From: Mycolicibacter engbaekii
GTDB lineage: Bacteria > Actinomycetota > Actinomycetes > Mycobacteriales > Mycobacteriaceae
Length of the DNA: 64,000 nt
Reading direction: 5' to 3'
Assembly: GCF_002101585.1 (NCBI RefSeq)
Contig: NZ_LQOT01000014.1
Span: 1-64,000, forward strand
Shown here: one piece after another, positions 26,251 through 34,612 of the stretch
Position numbering within the stretch: position 1 is the stretch's first letter
How the letters are laid out: each line of letters opens with the position of its first letter
Translations under genes and position numbers: made by a program
The notes under the pieces: generated by a model
What the model was told of the DNA's origin: nothing
Database searches by the model: none
Seen by the model: the letters and a program-made list of their open reading frames with translations, nothing else

Positions 26251-27084
26251 TCAGTCGCGAAGCGCCCTGCGCAGCGCGTCGAGGTCGGCGTCGGTGACTC
26301 CGGCGGCCTGCAGGAAACCGTCCAGCGAACCGAAGTTCTCGGCGATCGAGCGATCGGCGGCATCCAGATAGGCGGTCCGCACGCCGAGCACTTCGTCGGA
26401 GAGGCGCGCCTCGGTGAAGGTCAGCATCTCCGGCGTGATCTCGGACTCGGGGCGCTGCCGGATGATCTCCATGAGCCGGTCGCGCAACGCCGGGACCGCG
26501 GCATTGCTGCGCAGGTAGTCCTCGACGACGGCGTCCTGGTCCACCCCGGCCGCCCGCAGCACCACCGAGACGACGAACCCGGTGCGGTCCTTCCCGGCGA
26601 AGCAGTGCGTCAGGACCGGCCGGCCCTGGGCGAGCAGGGACACCACCCGCTGCACCGCGCGGCGAGATCCGGCGAGTGTGGGAAACCGCGTGTACTCCTC
26701 GGTCATGTAGCGGGCGGCGACGTCGGCCGCGGAATCCTCGTCAGGCTTCTCGGCCATCATGTTGCGGAACGCGTCCTCGTGCGGCGCCGAGCTGTCCGGT
26801 GACTGATCGCCGGCCAGATCCGGGAAGGGCAGCAGGTGGATGCCGACGCCGTCGGGCACCAGGCCGGGTCCGCGGCGGGTGACCTCACGCGGCGATCGCA
26901 GGTCGGCCACGTCGGCCACCCCCAGTCGCAGCAGTTCCTCGCGGCCTTGCTGCTCCAGGCGGCTCAGTTCGCTGGAGCGGAACAGGCGGCCCGGGCGCAG
27001 CGCGCCGGTCGACTCCGAGACGTCGCGAAAATTCCAGGCCCCGGGCAGTATCGGCTGGGAGGTCACCCGGCCACGATAGGACAC
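26251..27084 (-). CDS. ptpB: Tyrosine/dual-specificity phosphatase PtpB-like (Rv0153c-like)
   Basis: A 277-aa phosphatase with the P-loop HCFAGKDRTGF (Cys161 nucleophile, Arg167), identical in form to M. tuberculosis PtpB. It also has the N-terminal GAWNFRDV and the acid-rich lid region. M. tuberculosis PtpB is a secreted virulence factor that hydrolyses phosphotyrosine and phosphoinositides; whether this one is exported is unknown, and no classical signal is present. Start is GTG at 27084 or 27066, neither with a clear ribosome-binding site. A hairpin lies just upstream, ending the small-ORF transcript. Confidence 0.88.
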   Translation of the reverse strand: MSYRGRVTSQPILPGAWNFRDVSESTGALRPGRLFRSSELSRLEQQGREELLRLGVADVADLRSPREVTRRGPGLVPDGVGIHLLPFPDLAGDQSPDSSAPHEDAFRNMMAEKPDEDSAADVAARYMTEEYTRFPTLAGSRRAVQRVVSLLAQGRPVLTHCFAGKDRTGFVVSVVLRAAGVDQDAVVEDYLRSNAAVPALRDRLMEIIRQRPESEITPEMLTFTEARLSDEVLGVRTAYLDAADRSIAENFGSLDGFLQAAGVTDADLDALRRALRD

Positions 27085-27119
27085 CGGGCCGCCGGACTTC
27101 GTGGGCAGACGCCAAACGA

Positions 27120-27143
27120 CCCCCGATCCAGCTGGATCAGGGG
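27120..27143 (-). terminator. Hairpin terminator of the 47-codon gene
   Basis: On the minus strand CCCCTGATCC pairs with GGATCGGGGG through a four-base AGCT loop with one G-U pair, followed by TCGTTTGG. It lies 20 bases after the small-ORF stop and before ptpB, so it should separate the two. Confidence 0.55.
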
Positions 27144-27164
27144 CCGTCGGTCGGTTTTTCAGGC

Positions 27165-27308
27165 TTAGATCGGCGGGTAGTTCTGCGGGGGGTAGCCGCC
27201 ACCGCTTTCGACGCCGCGCAGGCCCCAGGTCAGATACTTGAAGAAGAACTCGGCTTCATCGCTCAACTCGTAATCCGGATTCGGATCGTAACCGTAACCA
27301 GGACCCAT
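27165..27308 (-). CDS. Small conserved protein, 47 aa (Rv0157A-like)
   Basis: A short frame beginning MGPGYGYDPNPDYELSDEAE, with the aromatic core FFFKYLTWGLRG and a Pro/Tyr tail ending NYPPI. It has no signal peptide or membrane helix. AAGGGG lies a few bases before the ATG, and a good hairpin follows the stop, so it behaves as an independent gene. M. tuberculosis has a similar tiny gene next to Rv0158, which I take as the ortholog. Function is unknown. It is divergent from the next TetR gene. Confidence 0.72.
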   Translation of the reverse strand: MGPGYGYDPNPDYELSDEAEFFFKYLTWGLRGVESGGGYPPQNYPPI

Positions 27309-27434
27309 GTCGTCAACCCCTTAGCTTGGATTCCACCAGTTTAGTCGGCCGGTCAACACCACCCCAGCGGACTGCCTAGAATTCTTCCAACCAGTTGATA
27401 GACGCGCCGACGACACGGCCTGGCCGAAGAGTGA

Positions 27435-28130
27435 GTGGACATGACAAACGGCAAGGCCACGTCCGGAGGGCCGACCCAGAGCCCTTCCCGTCGCGAAGAG
27501 CTGCTCGCGGTCGCCACCAAGTTGTTCGCCGCCCGTGGTTACCACGGCACCCGCATGGATGACGTCGCCGACGTGGTGGGGCTCAACAAAGCTACCGTCT
27601 ACCACTACTACGCCAGCAAGTCGTTGATCCTGTACGACATCTACCAGGGTGCCGCGGAGCGGACGCTGGCGGCCGTCCACGACGACCCGTCCTGGACCGC
27701 GCGTGAGGCGTTGTACCAGTACACGGTGCGCCTGCTCGACCAGATCGCGGTCAATCCAGAAGGCGCGGCGGTCTACTTCCAGGAGCAGCCCTACATCACC
27801 GAGTGGTTCACCGAGGAGCAGGTGGCCGCGATCCGGGAGAAGGAAGCCCAGGTCTACGAGCACGTGCACGGCCTGATCGACCGCGGTATCGCCAGCGGCG
27901 AGTTCTACCCCTGCGATTCGCACGTGCTGGCATTGGGCTACATCGGCATGACGCTGGGGGCCTATCGATGGTTGCGGCCCAGCGGGCGCCGCAGCGCCAA
28001 GGAGATCGCCGCGGAGTTCAGCACCGCGCTGCTGCGCGGCCTGATCCGCGACGAGACGATCCGGGTCGAGTCGCCGCTGGGGGTTTACCCCGACGGCGAG
28101 GCGAGGTTGCGGTCCAAGAACTCCAGCTGA
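27435..28130 (+). CDS. TetR-family regulator (Rv0158-like)
   Basis: A 231-aa TetR protein with the helix-turn-helix in TRMDDVADVVGLNKATVYHYYASKSLILYDIY (about residues 40-71). It has a KstR2/FadR-like C-terminal domain pattern (GAAVYFQEQPYITEWFTEEQVAAIREKE), which in relatives binds acyl-CoA. Start is GTG at 27435 or ATG at 27441. It overlaps the end of a convergent hydrolase gene by 46 bases, which is large but plausible. Targets are unknown. Confidence 0.85.
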   Translation: MDMTNGKATSGGPTQSPSRREELLAVATKLFAARGYHGTRMDDVADVVGLNKATVYHYYASKSLILYDIYQGAAERTLAAVHDDPSWTAREALYQYTVRLLDQIAVNPEGAAVYFQEQPYITEWFTEEQVAAIREKEAQVYEHVHGLIDRGIASGEFYPCDSHVLALGYIGMTLGAYRWLRPSGRRSAKEIAAEFSTALLRGLIRDETIRVESPLGVYPDGEARLRSKNSS

Positions 28131-28984
28131 TCGGCGACCACCCGCTCGAAGGCATCGCCGACGTAGATGTCGAAGTGGCCCTCGGGATATCTCTTGACGG
28201 TGCCCCGGGGGGCTTTTGCGGCGTAGCGCAGGGTCGGCCCCGGCGGGGCGACCGAATCGGTGTCGCAGACGCAGAACAGAATCGGACATGACACCTTGGC
28301 CGCCAGCCGGCCCGGGCGGTAGGCCAGGATCTTCATCCCGATGCGGGCGGCGACCTCGTTGCGCAGGTTCTGTCCCGGCGGGACCAGCTTCAGGTAACCC
28401 GGGTAGGCGTCCGGCGTCGTCATCAGGGCGACGTCGCCGGGGCGACCGGCGGTGGCCACCAGCACCGGCGGGTTGCCCAGCCGGGCCGCGGCCAGATCCC
28501 GCAACGCCAACACGCTGATCCGCGCCGTGGTCAACGGCGGAATGCAGCGCGCCGAGGCGATTCCATCGGTGAACGGGCATTGCGCCACCACCGCCGCCAC
28601 CGGCAGCCGGGCCGCGGTGGCGATCACGTGCCCGCCGCCGAACGAGGTGCCCCACAGGCCGATCCGGTTGCGGTCGACGCCGGGCAGGGTGTGCGCAAAG
28701 TCGACCGCGGCCGACCAGTCCGCCAGCTGCATGCCCACGTCGAGCAACTGGCGCGGAGCGCCGTCGCTGTCGCCGAAGTTGCGGTAGTCGAATACCAGGC
28801 AGGCGTAACCGGCCGCGGCGAATCGCTCGGCGTAGGCGTCCAGGCGCATTGTCCGCACCGCGCCCAGGCCATGTGCCATGACCAGCAGCGGTGCGCCGTT
28901 CGGGCCGGATTCGTCGGGCCGGTACAACCATGCGCTGATGCGGACCGCGCCGGATCGGAACGAGATGTCTTCGCGGGTAGCCAT
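28085..28984 (-). CDS. Alpha/beta hydrolase (dienelactone-hydrolase/acetyl-xylan-esterase-like)
   Basis: A 299-aa hydrolase with MAHGLGAVRTMRLDAYAERF at the oxyanion strand and the nucleophile elbow GTSFGGGH. A likely acid is in ILFCVCDTDSVAP and a likely His in PEGHFDIYVG near the C-terminus. The fold suits esterases and acyl hydrolases acting on hydrophobic esters. ATG start. It ends inside the 3' end of the TetR gene on the other strand and is divergent from the FAD oxidase gene. Confidence 0.85.
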   Translation of the reverse strand: MATREDISFRSGAVRISAWLYRPDESGPNGAPLLVMAHGLGAVRTMRLDAYAERFAAAGYACLVFDYRNFGDSDGAPRQLLDVGMQLADWSAAVDFAHTLPGVDRNRIGLWGTSFGGGHVIATAARLPVAAVVAQCPFTDGIASARCIPPLTTARISVLALRDLAAARLGNPPVLVATAGRPGDVALMTTPDAYPGYLKLVPPGQNLRNEVAARIGMKILAYRPGRLAAKVSCPILFCVCDTDSVAPPGPTLRYAAKAPRGTVKRYPEGHFDIYVGDAFERVVADQLEFLDRNLASPSG

Positions 28985-29020
28985 GCTTCAAGGTAGCCCG
29001 GTGTGTGATAAACCGGCTTC

Positions 29021-30385
29021 GTGACCGCAACGGTGACCGCGAGCCTGATGCGGAATCTGGCAGAGGTGGTGGGTCCCGCCCACGTCACCGACGATCACGA
29101 CGTGCTGGCCGGCCGCAGCGTCGACTACACCGGCCGCTACCGGGGCCGGGCGGGCGCGCTGGTGCGGCCCGGATCGCCGGAGCACGTCGCCGCGGTGCTG
29201 CGGCTCTGCCGCGACGCCGGCGCCCACGTCACCGTTCAGGGCGGGCGTACCTCCCTGGTGGCCGGCACCGTCCCGGAGTACGGCGACGTGCTGCTGTCCA
29301 CCGAGCGGCTGAACACCGTCGGTGAGGTCGATACCGTCGAGCGCCGGGTGGCGGCGGGCGCCGGTGCGACCCTGTCGGCGGTCCAGCGCGCGGCGGCCGG
29401 CGCCGGGCTGATCTTCGGGGTCGATCTGAGCGCCCGCGACAGCGCCACCGTCGGCGGAATGGCCTCGACCAATGCCGGCGGGCTGTACACGGTGCACTAC
29501 GGCAACATGGGCGAACAGGTGCTCGGTCTGCAGGTGGCACTGCCGGACGGCACCCTGGTGAACCGGCACAGCTCGGTGCGAAGCGACAACACCGGCTACA
29601 ACCTGCCGGCGCTGTTCGTGGGGGCCGAAGGGACGTTGGGTGTCATCACCGGACTCGACCTGAGGCTGCATCCCATTCCGGCGCACCGGGTGACCGTCGT
29701 CTGCGGATTTGCCGAACTCGAGGCCCTGGTCGAGGCCGCCCGGGTCTTTCGCGATCTGGACGGCATCGCCGCCCTCGAAGTGATCGATGCCCGCGCCGCG
29801 GCGTTGACCGGGGAGCGGCTCGGCGTGCCCGCGCCGGTTGCCGGCGAGTGGTTGTTGCTGGCGGAGCTGACCGGTGATCATGACCAGACCGATCGCCTCG
29901 AGGGCCTGCTGGCGCGGGTGCGATCCTGCGCGGAGCCGGCGGTGGGGTCTGACCTCGCGACGCAGCAGCGACTCTGGCGGGTGCGCGAAGCGGTAGCCGA
30001 CGTGCTGGGAGCGTTCGGCCCCCCACTGAAGTTCGATGTCTCACTGCCCCTGGCGGCCGTCGCCGGATTCGCCGCGGCGGCGAGCACGCTGGTGCGCCAC
30101 CATGCACCGGAGGCGCTTCCGGTGCTGTTCGGTCATATCGGCGAGGGAAACCTGCACTTCAACGTGCTGCGCTGCTCGGAATCCGCCGAGGCGGGCCTGT
30201 ATGCGGCGATGATGGAGCTCATCGCCGAGTGCGGCGGCAACGTCAGCTCCGAACATGGAGTGGGAAGCCGAAAACGGGCCTACCTGTCGATGTCGCGCGG
30301 GCCGGCCGACATCGCGGCGATGCGGACGATCAAGGCAGCGTTCGATCCGACCGGGTATCTCAATGCCGCGGTGCTCTTCGACTAG
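29021..30385 (+). CDS. FAD-binding oxidoreductase, D-2-hydroxyacid dehydrogenase/glycolate-oxidase (GlcD) type (Rv0161-like)
   Basis: A 454-aa flavoprotein of the VAO/PCMH superfamily. The FAD pyrophosphate loop is VQGGRTSLVAGT (about residues 69-80). The PCMH core is DSATVGGMASTNAGGLYTVHYGNMG. The C-terminal FAD-linked oxidase domain has the GHIGEGNLHFNV motif and SSEHGVGSRKRAYL, typical of D-lactate, glycolate and D-2-hydroxyglutarate dehydrogenases. It oxidises a 2-hydroxyacid; the substrate is unclear. In M. tuberculosis Rv0161 is followed directly by adhE1, but here 10.6 kb of extra genes intervene. Confidence 0.88.
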   Translation: MTATVTASLMRNLAEVVGPAHVTDDHDVLAGRSVDYTGRYRGRAGALVRPGSPEHVAAVLRLCRDAGAHVTVQGGRTSLVAGTVPEYGDVLLSTERLNTVGEVDTVERRVAAGAGATLSAVQRAAAGAGLIFGVDLSARDSATVGGMASTNAGGLYTVHYGNMGEQVLGLQVALPDGTLVNRHSSVRSDNTGYNLPALFVGAEGTLGVITGLDLRLHPIPAHRVTVVCGFAELEALVEAARVFRDLDGIAALEVIDARAAALTGERLGVPAPVAGEWLLLAELTGDHDQTDRLEGLLARVRSCAEPAVGSDLATQQRLWRVREAVADVLGAFGPPLKFDVSLPLAAVAGFAAAASTLVRHHAPEALPVLFGHIGEGNLHFNVLRCSESAEAGLYAAMMELIAECGGNVSSEHGVGSRKRAYLSMSRGPADIAAMRTIKAAFDPTGYLNAAVLFD

Positions 30386-30915
30386 TCGCGGTGCTTGCTG
30401 CCGACGGCCTGGCGCAGCTGAGCGAGGAACTGCTCGGAGTCGTCGCTGCGAATGATGTAGTGCGAGATGGCGATCCGGATAGCCGCGGCCGCCTTCACTG
30501 CGGCATCAGGTCCGGTCAGCATGCGCTGCAGGCCCTCGCGCATCGGCACGATGATCCGGGAGAAGTCGGCCAGCACGTGCTTGGGTTCGATGTCGATCAT
30601 TCGCACGCCCGTCGAGGAGTGCTGGTAGTCGACAATGAAACGCAATGCAGCGTCGAGTTTTTCGGCTCCCTTGAGTCCTTCGGTGGCGCTCGCCAGACCG
30701 CTGTCGAAGATATGCCGCTCGTAGCGGGAGAACGCAGAGATCAGTTCTTCCTTCGACGGGAACCATCGATACAGGGTCGGACGGGAGACCCCGGCCTGAG
30801 CGGCCACCTCGGAGAGGCTGAGCTTGGTCATCCCATTGCGCCCGAGCACCTCGGCGGTGGCCGCAAGGATCCGCTGCCGCGTCGAGTTGTCGGGGGTGTC
30901 CACCGAAGGGGTCAT
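30382..30915 (-). CDS. TetR-family regulator at the edge of the inserted catabolic cluster
   Basis: A 177-aa TetR protein with the helix-turn-helix in LSLSEVAAQAGVSRPTLYRWFPSKEELISAF (about residues 31-61). The ATG at 30915 is chosen because a complete promoter ends seven bases before it, which implies a leaderless mRNA. The -10 lies inside ACTTTGTAAAGT, a palindrome, so autoregulation is likely. The same TTTGTAAAG element precedes the SMP-30 and DUF427 genes of the cluster, making this the probable pathway regulator. Convergent with the FAD oxidase gene. Confidence 0.85.
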   Translation of the reverse strand: MTPSVDTPDNSTRQRILAATAEVLGRNGMTKLSLSEVAAQAGVSRPTLYRWFPSKEELISAFSRYERHIFDSGLASATEGLKGAEKLDAALRFIVDYQHSSTGVRMIDIEPKHVLADFSRIIVPMREGLQRMLTGPDAAVKAAAAIRIAISHYIIRSDDSEQFLAQLRQAVGSKHRD

Positions 30916-30922
30916 TGCGCAA

Positions 30923-30950
30923 ACTTTACAAAGTAGGGAAGGAGTGTCAC
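30923..30950 (-). promoter_or_regulatory. Promoter/operator of the cluster TetR: GTGACA-N16-TAAAGT
   Basis: Minus-strand -35 GTGACA (30950-30945), 16-base spacer and -10 TAAAGT (30928-30923), seven bases before the ATG. The -10 is contained in ACTTT-GT-AAAGT, a perfect inverted repeat. The spacing is identical to that of the SMP-30 promoter. Confidence 0.6.
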
Positions 30951-31098
30951 GGAAGTTCGGTGCTCGGACATCGTTCCTCGCCGCCGTGGGTCCCGGGCCG
31001 GGCCGTGAGTCGATTATCGCGATCGAGGCGCCTGACGTCACATCCGACAAGCCGGCGCTGTCGCGTTGACCGGGGATCGGCAGGGCTGCCGGGGGCGA

Positions 31099-31905
31099 TC
31101 AACGACGGCGCACCAGGACCGACTGCTGGATACCGGCCACCGCGCCGGCCTGGTCGAACAGCGTGCCGATGGTCGTCCCGATGCCGTCCGGCCCGTAGTT
31201 GGTCTCGGCGCGGATCCCGATCCATTCGCCGTCGGGAATCCGGTGCACGTGCACCACCAGGTCGGTGTTGAGGAACGTCCACGTGGTGATGTCGAGCTTG
31301 GTGCCGACCCCGTTGGCGTCGTCGGCCACCGCGAACAGCCGCTGCAGTGGTGTCATCGCCTCGCCGTTGACAAGGTCGACGATCGGCGAGATCCACGACT
31401 CGCCGGCCCCCGGTGCCAGCGGCGTGGTCAACCACCGCCAATCCAGGCTGTGCACGTAGTTGCGGTCCCAGTTGCGCTGCATGTCCATGCCGCGCGCCTC
31501 GTGGACCGGCCGCAGTGGAGGCGCCGAGGCGTGCTGCACCTCGGAGGTGTCCAGCTTCTGGAGCCGCCAACCGGTCGCGCGGGCCACCGGCCGCAGGAGC
31601 CGGTCGGGCCCCGCCGCCAGCATTTGAGCGCTGAGGAGTTCGATCTGCCTGCCGGGACGGTCCACCTGGCCCCGCACCCACAGGTCACCCTCGGCCGGTA
31701 CTGGCCCCAGCAGGTCGATGGTGACCCGGCTGAGCCGGGTGTCGTCGCGGGCGTCCAGGCGCTCCAGCGCCCGGACCAGCAGCGCCGACACCGGCGCGGC
31801 GTGCTGAATCTGAGCTGACCAGGTTCCGCGGACGAAATCGGTGGCCACGAACCTCTCGCCGCGGGAGTCGTCGGGGTCCAGCAGCTCGTAGTAGGCGTCG
31901 GTCAT
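31099..31905 (-). CDS. Acyl-CoA thioesterase-like (TesB double-hotdog) protein
   Basis: A 268-aa protein with double-hotdog features: N-terminal TDFVRGTWSAQIQHAAPVSALLVRALERL, then a second hotdog with EAMTPLQRLFAVADDANGVG and TWTFLNTDLVVHVHRIPDGEWIGIRAET. The second-domain Asp/Asn and Thr pattern resembles bacterial thioesterase II-like proteins. It should hydrolyse or bind acyl-CoA esters. It starts 10 bases after the SMP-30 stop and shares its promoter. Confidence 0.78.
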   Translation of the reverse strand: MTDAYYELLDPDDSRGERFVATDFVRGTWSAQIQHAAPVSALLVRALERLDARDDTRLSRVTIDLLGPVPAEGDLWVRGQVDRPGRQIELLSAQMLAAGPDRLLRPVARATGWRLQKLDTSEVQHASAPPLRPVHEARGMDMQRNWDRNYVHSLDWRWLTTPLAPGAGESWISPIVDLVNGEAMTPLQRLFAVADDANGVGTKLDITTWTFLNTDLVVHVHRIPDGEWIGIRAETNYGPDGIGTTIGTLFDQAGAVAGIQQSVLVRRR

Positions 31906-31915
31906 GGCATCCCTT

Positions 31916-32785
31916 TCAGGGCAATCCGGCGCCGGGAGTCTCCACGGTCACCGTGTCCAGCCGTGAGTCGCGGGTCCCGATCAGCCGCTTGGGGTAGGCG
32001 CTGGGACTTGTCAGCAGAAACAGGGTGCGGCGCTGCCGGCCGCCCAGTGCGCAGGCGATCGCGGCCCGGCCGCCGGTCGCGATGCGGTCGGTCACGATGC
32101 CGCCCTCGACGATGCGTTCGAACTGATTCGCCAGCGTCATCGCCGTCCAGACCCCTCCGGCGGCGTCGAGCGCGATGCCATCCGGCGGTCCGTCCAGCCC
32201 GTCGGCGAAGGTGCGGCGGGCTCGCAGTCCGCCGTCGGCGTCGATGGTGAACCGGGTGAGCCGGCGGCCCATCGACTCGGCCACGGTCAGCGTGGTCCCG
32301 TCCGGGGAGATCACCATCCCGTTCGGAAAGTCGAGGTCCTCGGCGACAATGCGCACGCTCGCGTCCGGATCCACGCGTACGAGAACCCCACCGGAGGGAG
32401 CCTGTGACCCGATGTAGCAGCGGCCCGCCGCGTCCACCACCATGTCGCCGAGATCGGCCGGCACGCGGTCAGCCAGATCGACCAGCGTGGTGACCGAGTC
32501 GCCGTCGTAGCTGAGCACCTGACGATCTGCGGCCGAGGCGATCAGCAGCGTGCCGTCCGGCCGGAAGCCCAGCCCGCTGGGGCTGTGGCCCGGCAGGGGA
32601 ACCGTTGTCATCGAGCCGTTCAGCGTGACGGTGTGGATCGCCTCGCCGAGCATGTCCGAAAACCACAACAAGCCCTCGAACCAGCGGGGCCCTTCCCCGA
32701 AGCAGAAGCCGCCCGCCAGGGGTGCAGGCGTCGACGACGTGGTGTCGACGTCTGGCTGCGAACCCGTCTCGGCGATACCCAACAC
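31916..32785 (-). CDS. SMP-30/gluconolactonase-family hydrolase
   Basis: A 289-aa six-bladed beta-propeller of the SMP-30/LRE family. Metal-site candidates are the Glu of GFCFGEGPRWF, the Asn of DLDFPNGMVISPDG, and the Asp of FADGLDGPPDGIALDAAGG. Family members hydrolyse lactones or organophosphates. The GTG at 32785 is chosen because AGGAGG lies at ideal spacing; the frame is open further upstream, but that region carries the -10. Next to a Baeyer-Villiger monooxygenase cluster, lactone opening is the natural inferred role. Confidence 0.82.
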   Translation of the reverse strand: MLGIAETGSQPDVDTTSSTPAPLAGGFCFGEGPRWFEGLLWFSDMLGEAIHTVTLNGSMTTVPLPGHSPSGLGFRPDGTLLIASAADRQVLSYDGDSVTTLVDLADRVPADLGDMVVDAAGRCYIGSQAPSGGVLVRVDPDASVRIVAEDLDFPNGMVISPDGTTLTVAESMGRRLTRFTIDADGGLRARRTFADGLDGPPDGIALDAAGGVWTAMTLANQFERIVEGGIVTDRIATGGRAAIACALGGRQRRTLFLLTSPSAYPKRLIGTRDSRLDTVTVETPGAGLP

Positions 32786-32827
32786 TGTCGCCCTCCTGTC
32801 CGGCCGCCCTGGGCGCGGCTTGCACAC

Positions 32828-32855
32828 ACTTTACAAAATGCGCCCAAAATGTCAC
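32828..32855 (-). promoter_or_regulatory. SMP-30/thioesterase promoter: GTGACA-N16-TAAAGT
   Basis: The -35 GTGACA (32855-32850) and -10 TAAAGT (32833-32828) have the same 16-base spacing as the TetR promoter, and TTTGTAAAGT is shared in full. The transcription start would be about 35 bases before the GTG. The element lies between divergent genes and could also affect the plus-strand thioesterase. Confidence 0.6.
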
Positions 32856-32864
32856 GCTCGCGGA

Positions 32865-33764
32865 ATGTCTGAAACATCCGCGCCAACCGAGACCTCCCCC
32901 GCGACGCACTGGTCGGTAAGCGGCCTGCTGGACCTGTTCGAGGTGGTTGCCGACGGTCCGGACCGCTTCGTCGGCGCCACCGGACTGGCCGGCGGGGACG
33001 AGCGTCAGGTGGTGGAGGGCACCCAGTTGGTCGCGCAGGCCATCGTGGCGGCGGCGCAACGGTTCGCGGACAAGTCGATCCGGTCGGTGCACGCGGTGTT
33101 CGCCCGGGCTGTTCTGGTGGGGCCGCCGGCGGAATACGCGATCGATGTCGTCAGCGAGGGGCGCTCCACGGCCACCGCGGTGATCTCGGTCCTGCAGAAC
33201 GGCAAACGCTGCGCAACCATCACGGTGCTCGCCGATGTCCCGTCGGCCGACATCATCACCCACCACCTCCCCCGCCCGGACGTCACCGCCCCGGCGGAGG
33301 CCAACCCCTGCGTCATGCCGATGACCGGAAGAGAGGTGCGCCTGGTCGACGTGGTGGACGTCAACAGTCCTGACGAGGTAGGGCCCCCGGAGCTCTACGC
33401 CTGGCTGCACTATGACCCGATTCCTGCCCGTGATGATCTCGCCAAGGCCCTGATCGCTTATTTCACCGGACATCTGGGGATCTCAACCACGATGCGCGCG
33501 CATGCCGGGATCGGAACGAGCCAGTCGCACGTGACGGTGTCCACAGCTCCCATGACCGTCACGGTGAGCTTCCACGAGCAGGTCCGCTGGGACGGCTGGC
33601 TCCTCTACAGTCACGAGAGCACGCAGGTGGGCGCGGGCATGTCCTACGTTCGCGGAACGGTGCACACCGAGAAGGGCGAACTCATCGCCTCCTTCGCCCA
33701 GGATGGGCTGATCCGGCCATTGCGTACCAGCGACAACACCATCGCCGAGCACTCGCGGCTATAG
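32865..33764 (+). CDS. Acyl-CoA thioesterase (TesB-like) domain protein
   Basis: A 299-aa double-hotdog protein. The N-terminal hotdog contains VVEGTQLVAQAIVAAAQRFADKSIRSVHAVF, the segment typical of TesB. The second contains the acidic pair region YAWLHYDPIPARDDLAKALIAYFTGHLGI and WLLYSHESTQVGAGMSYVRG, close to the TesB fingerprint. It is predicted to release acids from acyl-CoA intermediates of the cluster pathway. ATG at 32865 (an in-frame ATG nine codons earlier is possible). Divergent from SMP-30 and overlapping the DUF427 gene end by six bases. Confidence 0.82.
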   Translation: MSETSAPTETSPATHWSVSGLLDLFEVVADGPDRFVGATGLAGGDERQVVEGTQLVAQAIVAAAQRFADKSIRSVHAVFARAVLVGPPAEYAIDVVSEGRSTATAVISVLQNGKRCATITVLADVPSADIITHHLPRPDVTAPAEANPCVMPMTGREVRLVDVVDVNSPDEVGPPELYAWLHYDPIPARDDLAKALIAYFTGHLGISTTMRAHAGIGTSQSHVTVSTAPMTVTVSFHEQVRWDGWLLYSHESTQVGAGMSYVRGTVHTEKGELIASFAQDGLIRPLRTSDNTIAEHSRL

Positions 33765-34454
33765 CGGCAGACGCCCAGCCGGTTTCGGCAGCTCGGCAAA
33801 ACCGGCGGCCCGGGACAGATCGAAGCTGAAAAGCCCGGAAATCGCCGCGCTTTCGGGCAGCGGCTCCAGGTAGGCCCACGCCACGTCCGGTATGACGGTG
33901 TCACCGACCACCGCGCTCCAGTAGCTGGCGTAGCCCTTGTAGTTGCAGTACGTCGACGTCGCCGATGCCTGCAGCAGGTCGGTGCGCACGTGGTTCGCGC
34001 TGACGTAGAGCCGCGGGGCCAGGGCGGTCTCGAACAGGATGATCGTGTCGTCGGTGTCCACCAGGGCCACGCCGGCGACCTCGACCCGCAGGGCTCGCCG
34101 GGTAGGGCGGCAATCGATCCGGTGATAGGGGTTCGGCGGGTAGTGCACCAGCCGACGGCCCTCCTCGAGCCAGGTGTCCACAGCGTCCCAGGCAACCTGC
34201 ACGAAGCCGGGCGCCTCCGGCAGCGCCCGATACGGCAGCCCGCGAACGGCGTCCTCGCGAAAGGCGTAGCTCAACGGCTCGCCCTGGCGATGCACCAGCA
34301 GCACCTCTTCGGTGTCGATCACGCAGCGCTGAGCGCGGATCGCCTGCACCCGGCGCGGATGCGGCTCGACGTAGACCAAAGCGCCGGTGATCTCCGGCGT
34401 GAACCAACCGGCCCGCTCAGTGCTGAGCGGACCATGCCCGGCAACCAGACTCAC
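33759..34454 (-). CDS. DUF427 protein, long form
   Basis: A 231-aa protein with two DUF427-like halves. The second carries TSTYCNYKGYASYWSAVVGDTV, the usual family motif. The first half has VYVEPHPRRVQAIRAQRCVIDTEEVLLVHR. The biochemical function is not established. GTG start with GGGGTGAGG upstream, and a promoter with the cluster TTTGTAAAG element about 40 bases further upstream. A short DUF427 gene occurs in the epimerase operon at 21 kb. Confidence 0.85.
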   Translation of the reverse strand: MSLVAGHGPLSTERAGWFTPEITGALVYVEPHPRRVQAIRAQRCVIDTEEVLLVHRQGEPLSYAFREDAVRGLPYRALPEAPGFVQVAWDAVDTWLEEGRRLVHYPPNPYHRIDCRPTRRALRVEVAGVALVDTDDTIILFETALAPRLYVSANHVRTDLLQASATSTYCNYKGYASYWSAVVGDTVIPDVAWAYLEPLPESAAISGLFSFDLSRAAGFAELPKPAGRLPL

Positions 34455-34495
34455 GTGCCCTCACCCCTTGCCCCCGGTCGTGTCCACCGAATTCG

Positions 34496-34523
34496 GCTTT
34501 ACAAATTCTGCTCCAACTGTAAT
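34496..34523 (-). promoter_or_regulatory. DUF427 promoter sharing the TTTGTAAAG element
   Basis: Minus-strand ATTACA (-35, 34523-34518), 16-base spacer and TAAAGC (-10, 34501-34496), inside TTTGTAAAGC. It is a weaker match than the other two sites but has identical spacing. It lies in the divergent gap before the plus-strand cluster genes. Confidence 0.5.
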
Positions 34524-34612
34524 ATCACCGGAAGTTGTGCTGCGCGGACGGACCGGGCTCGTCGGACCGGCGGCACCGTCTGATGGTCCTCGCGACGAGC
34601 TGGGAAGATGTG

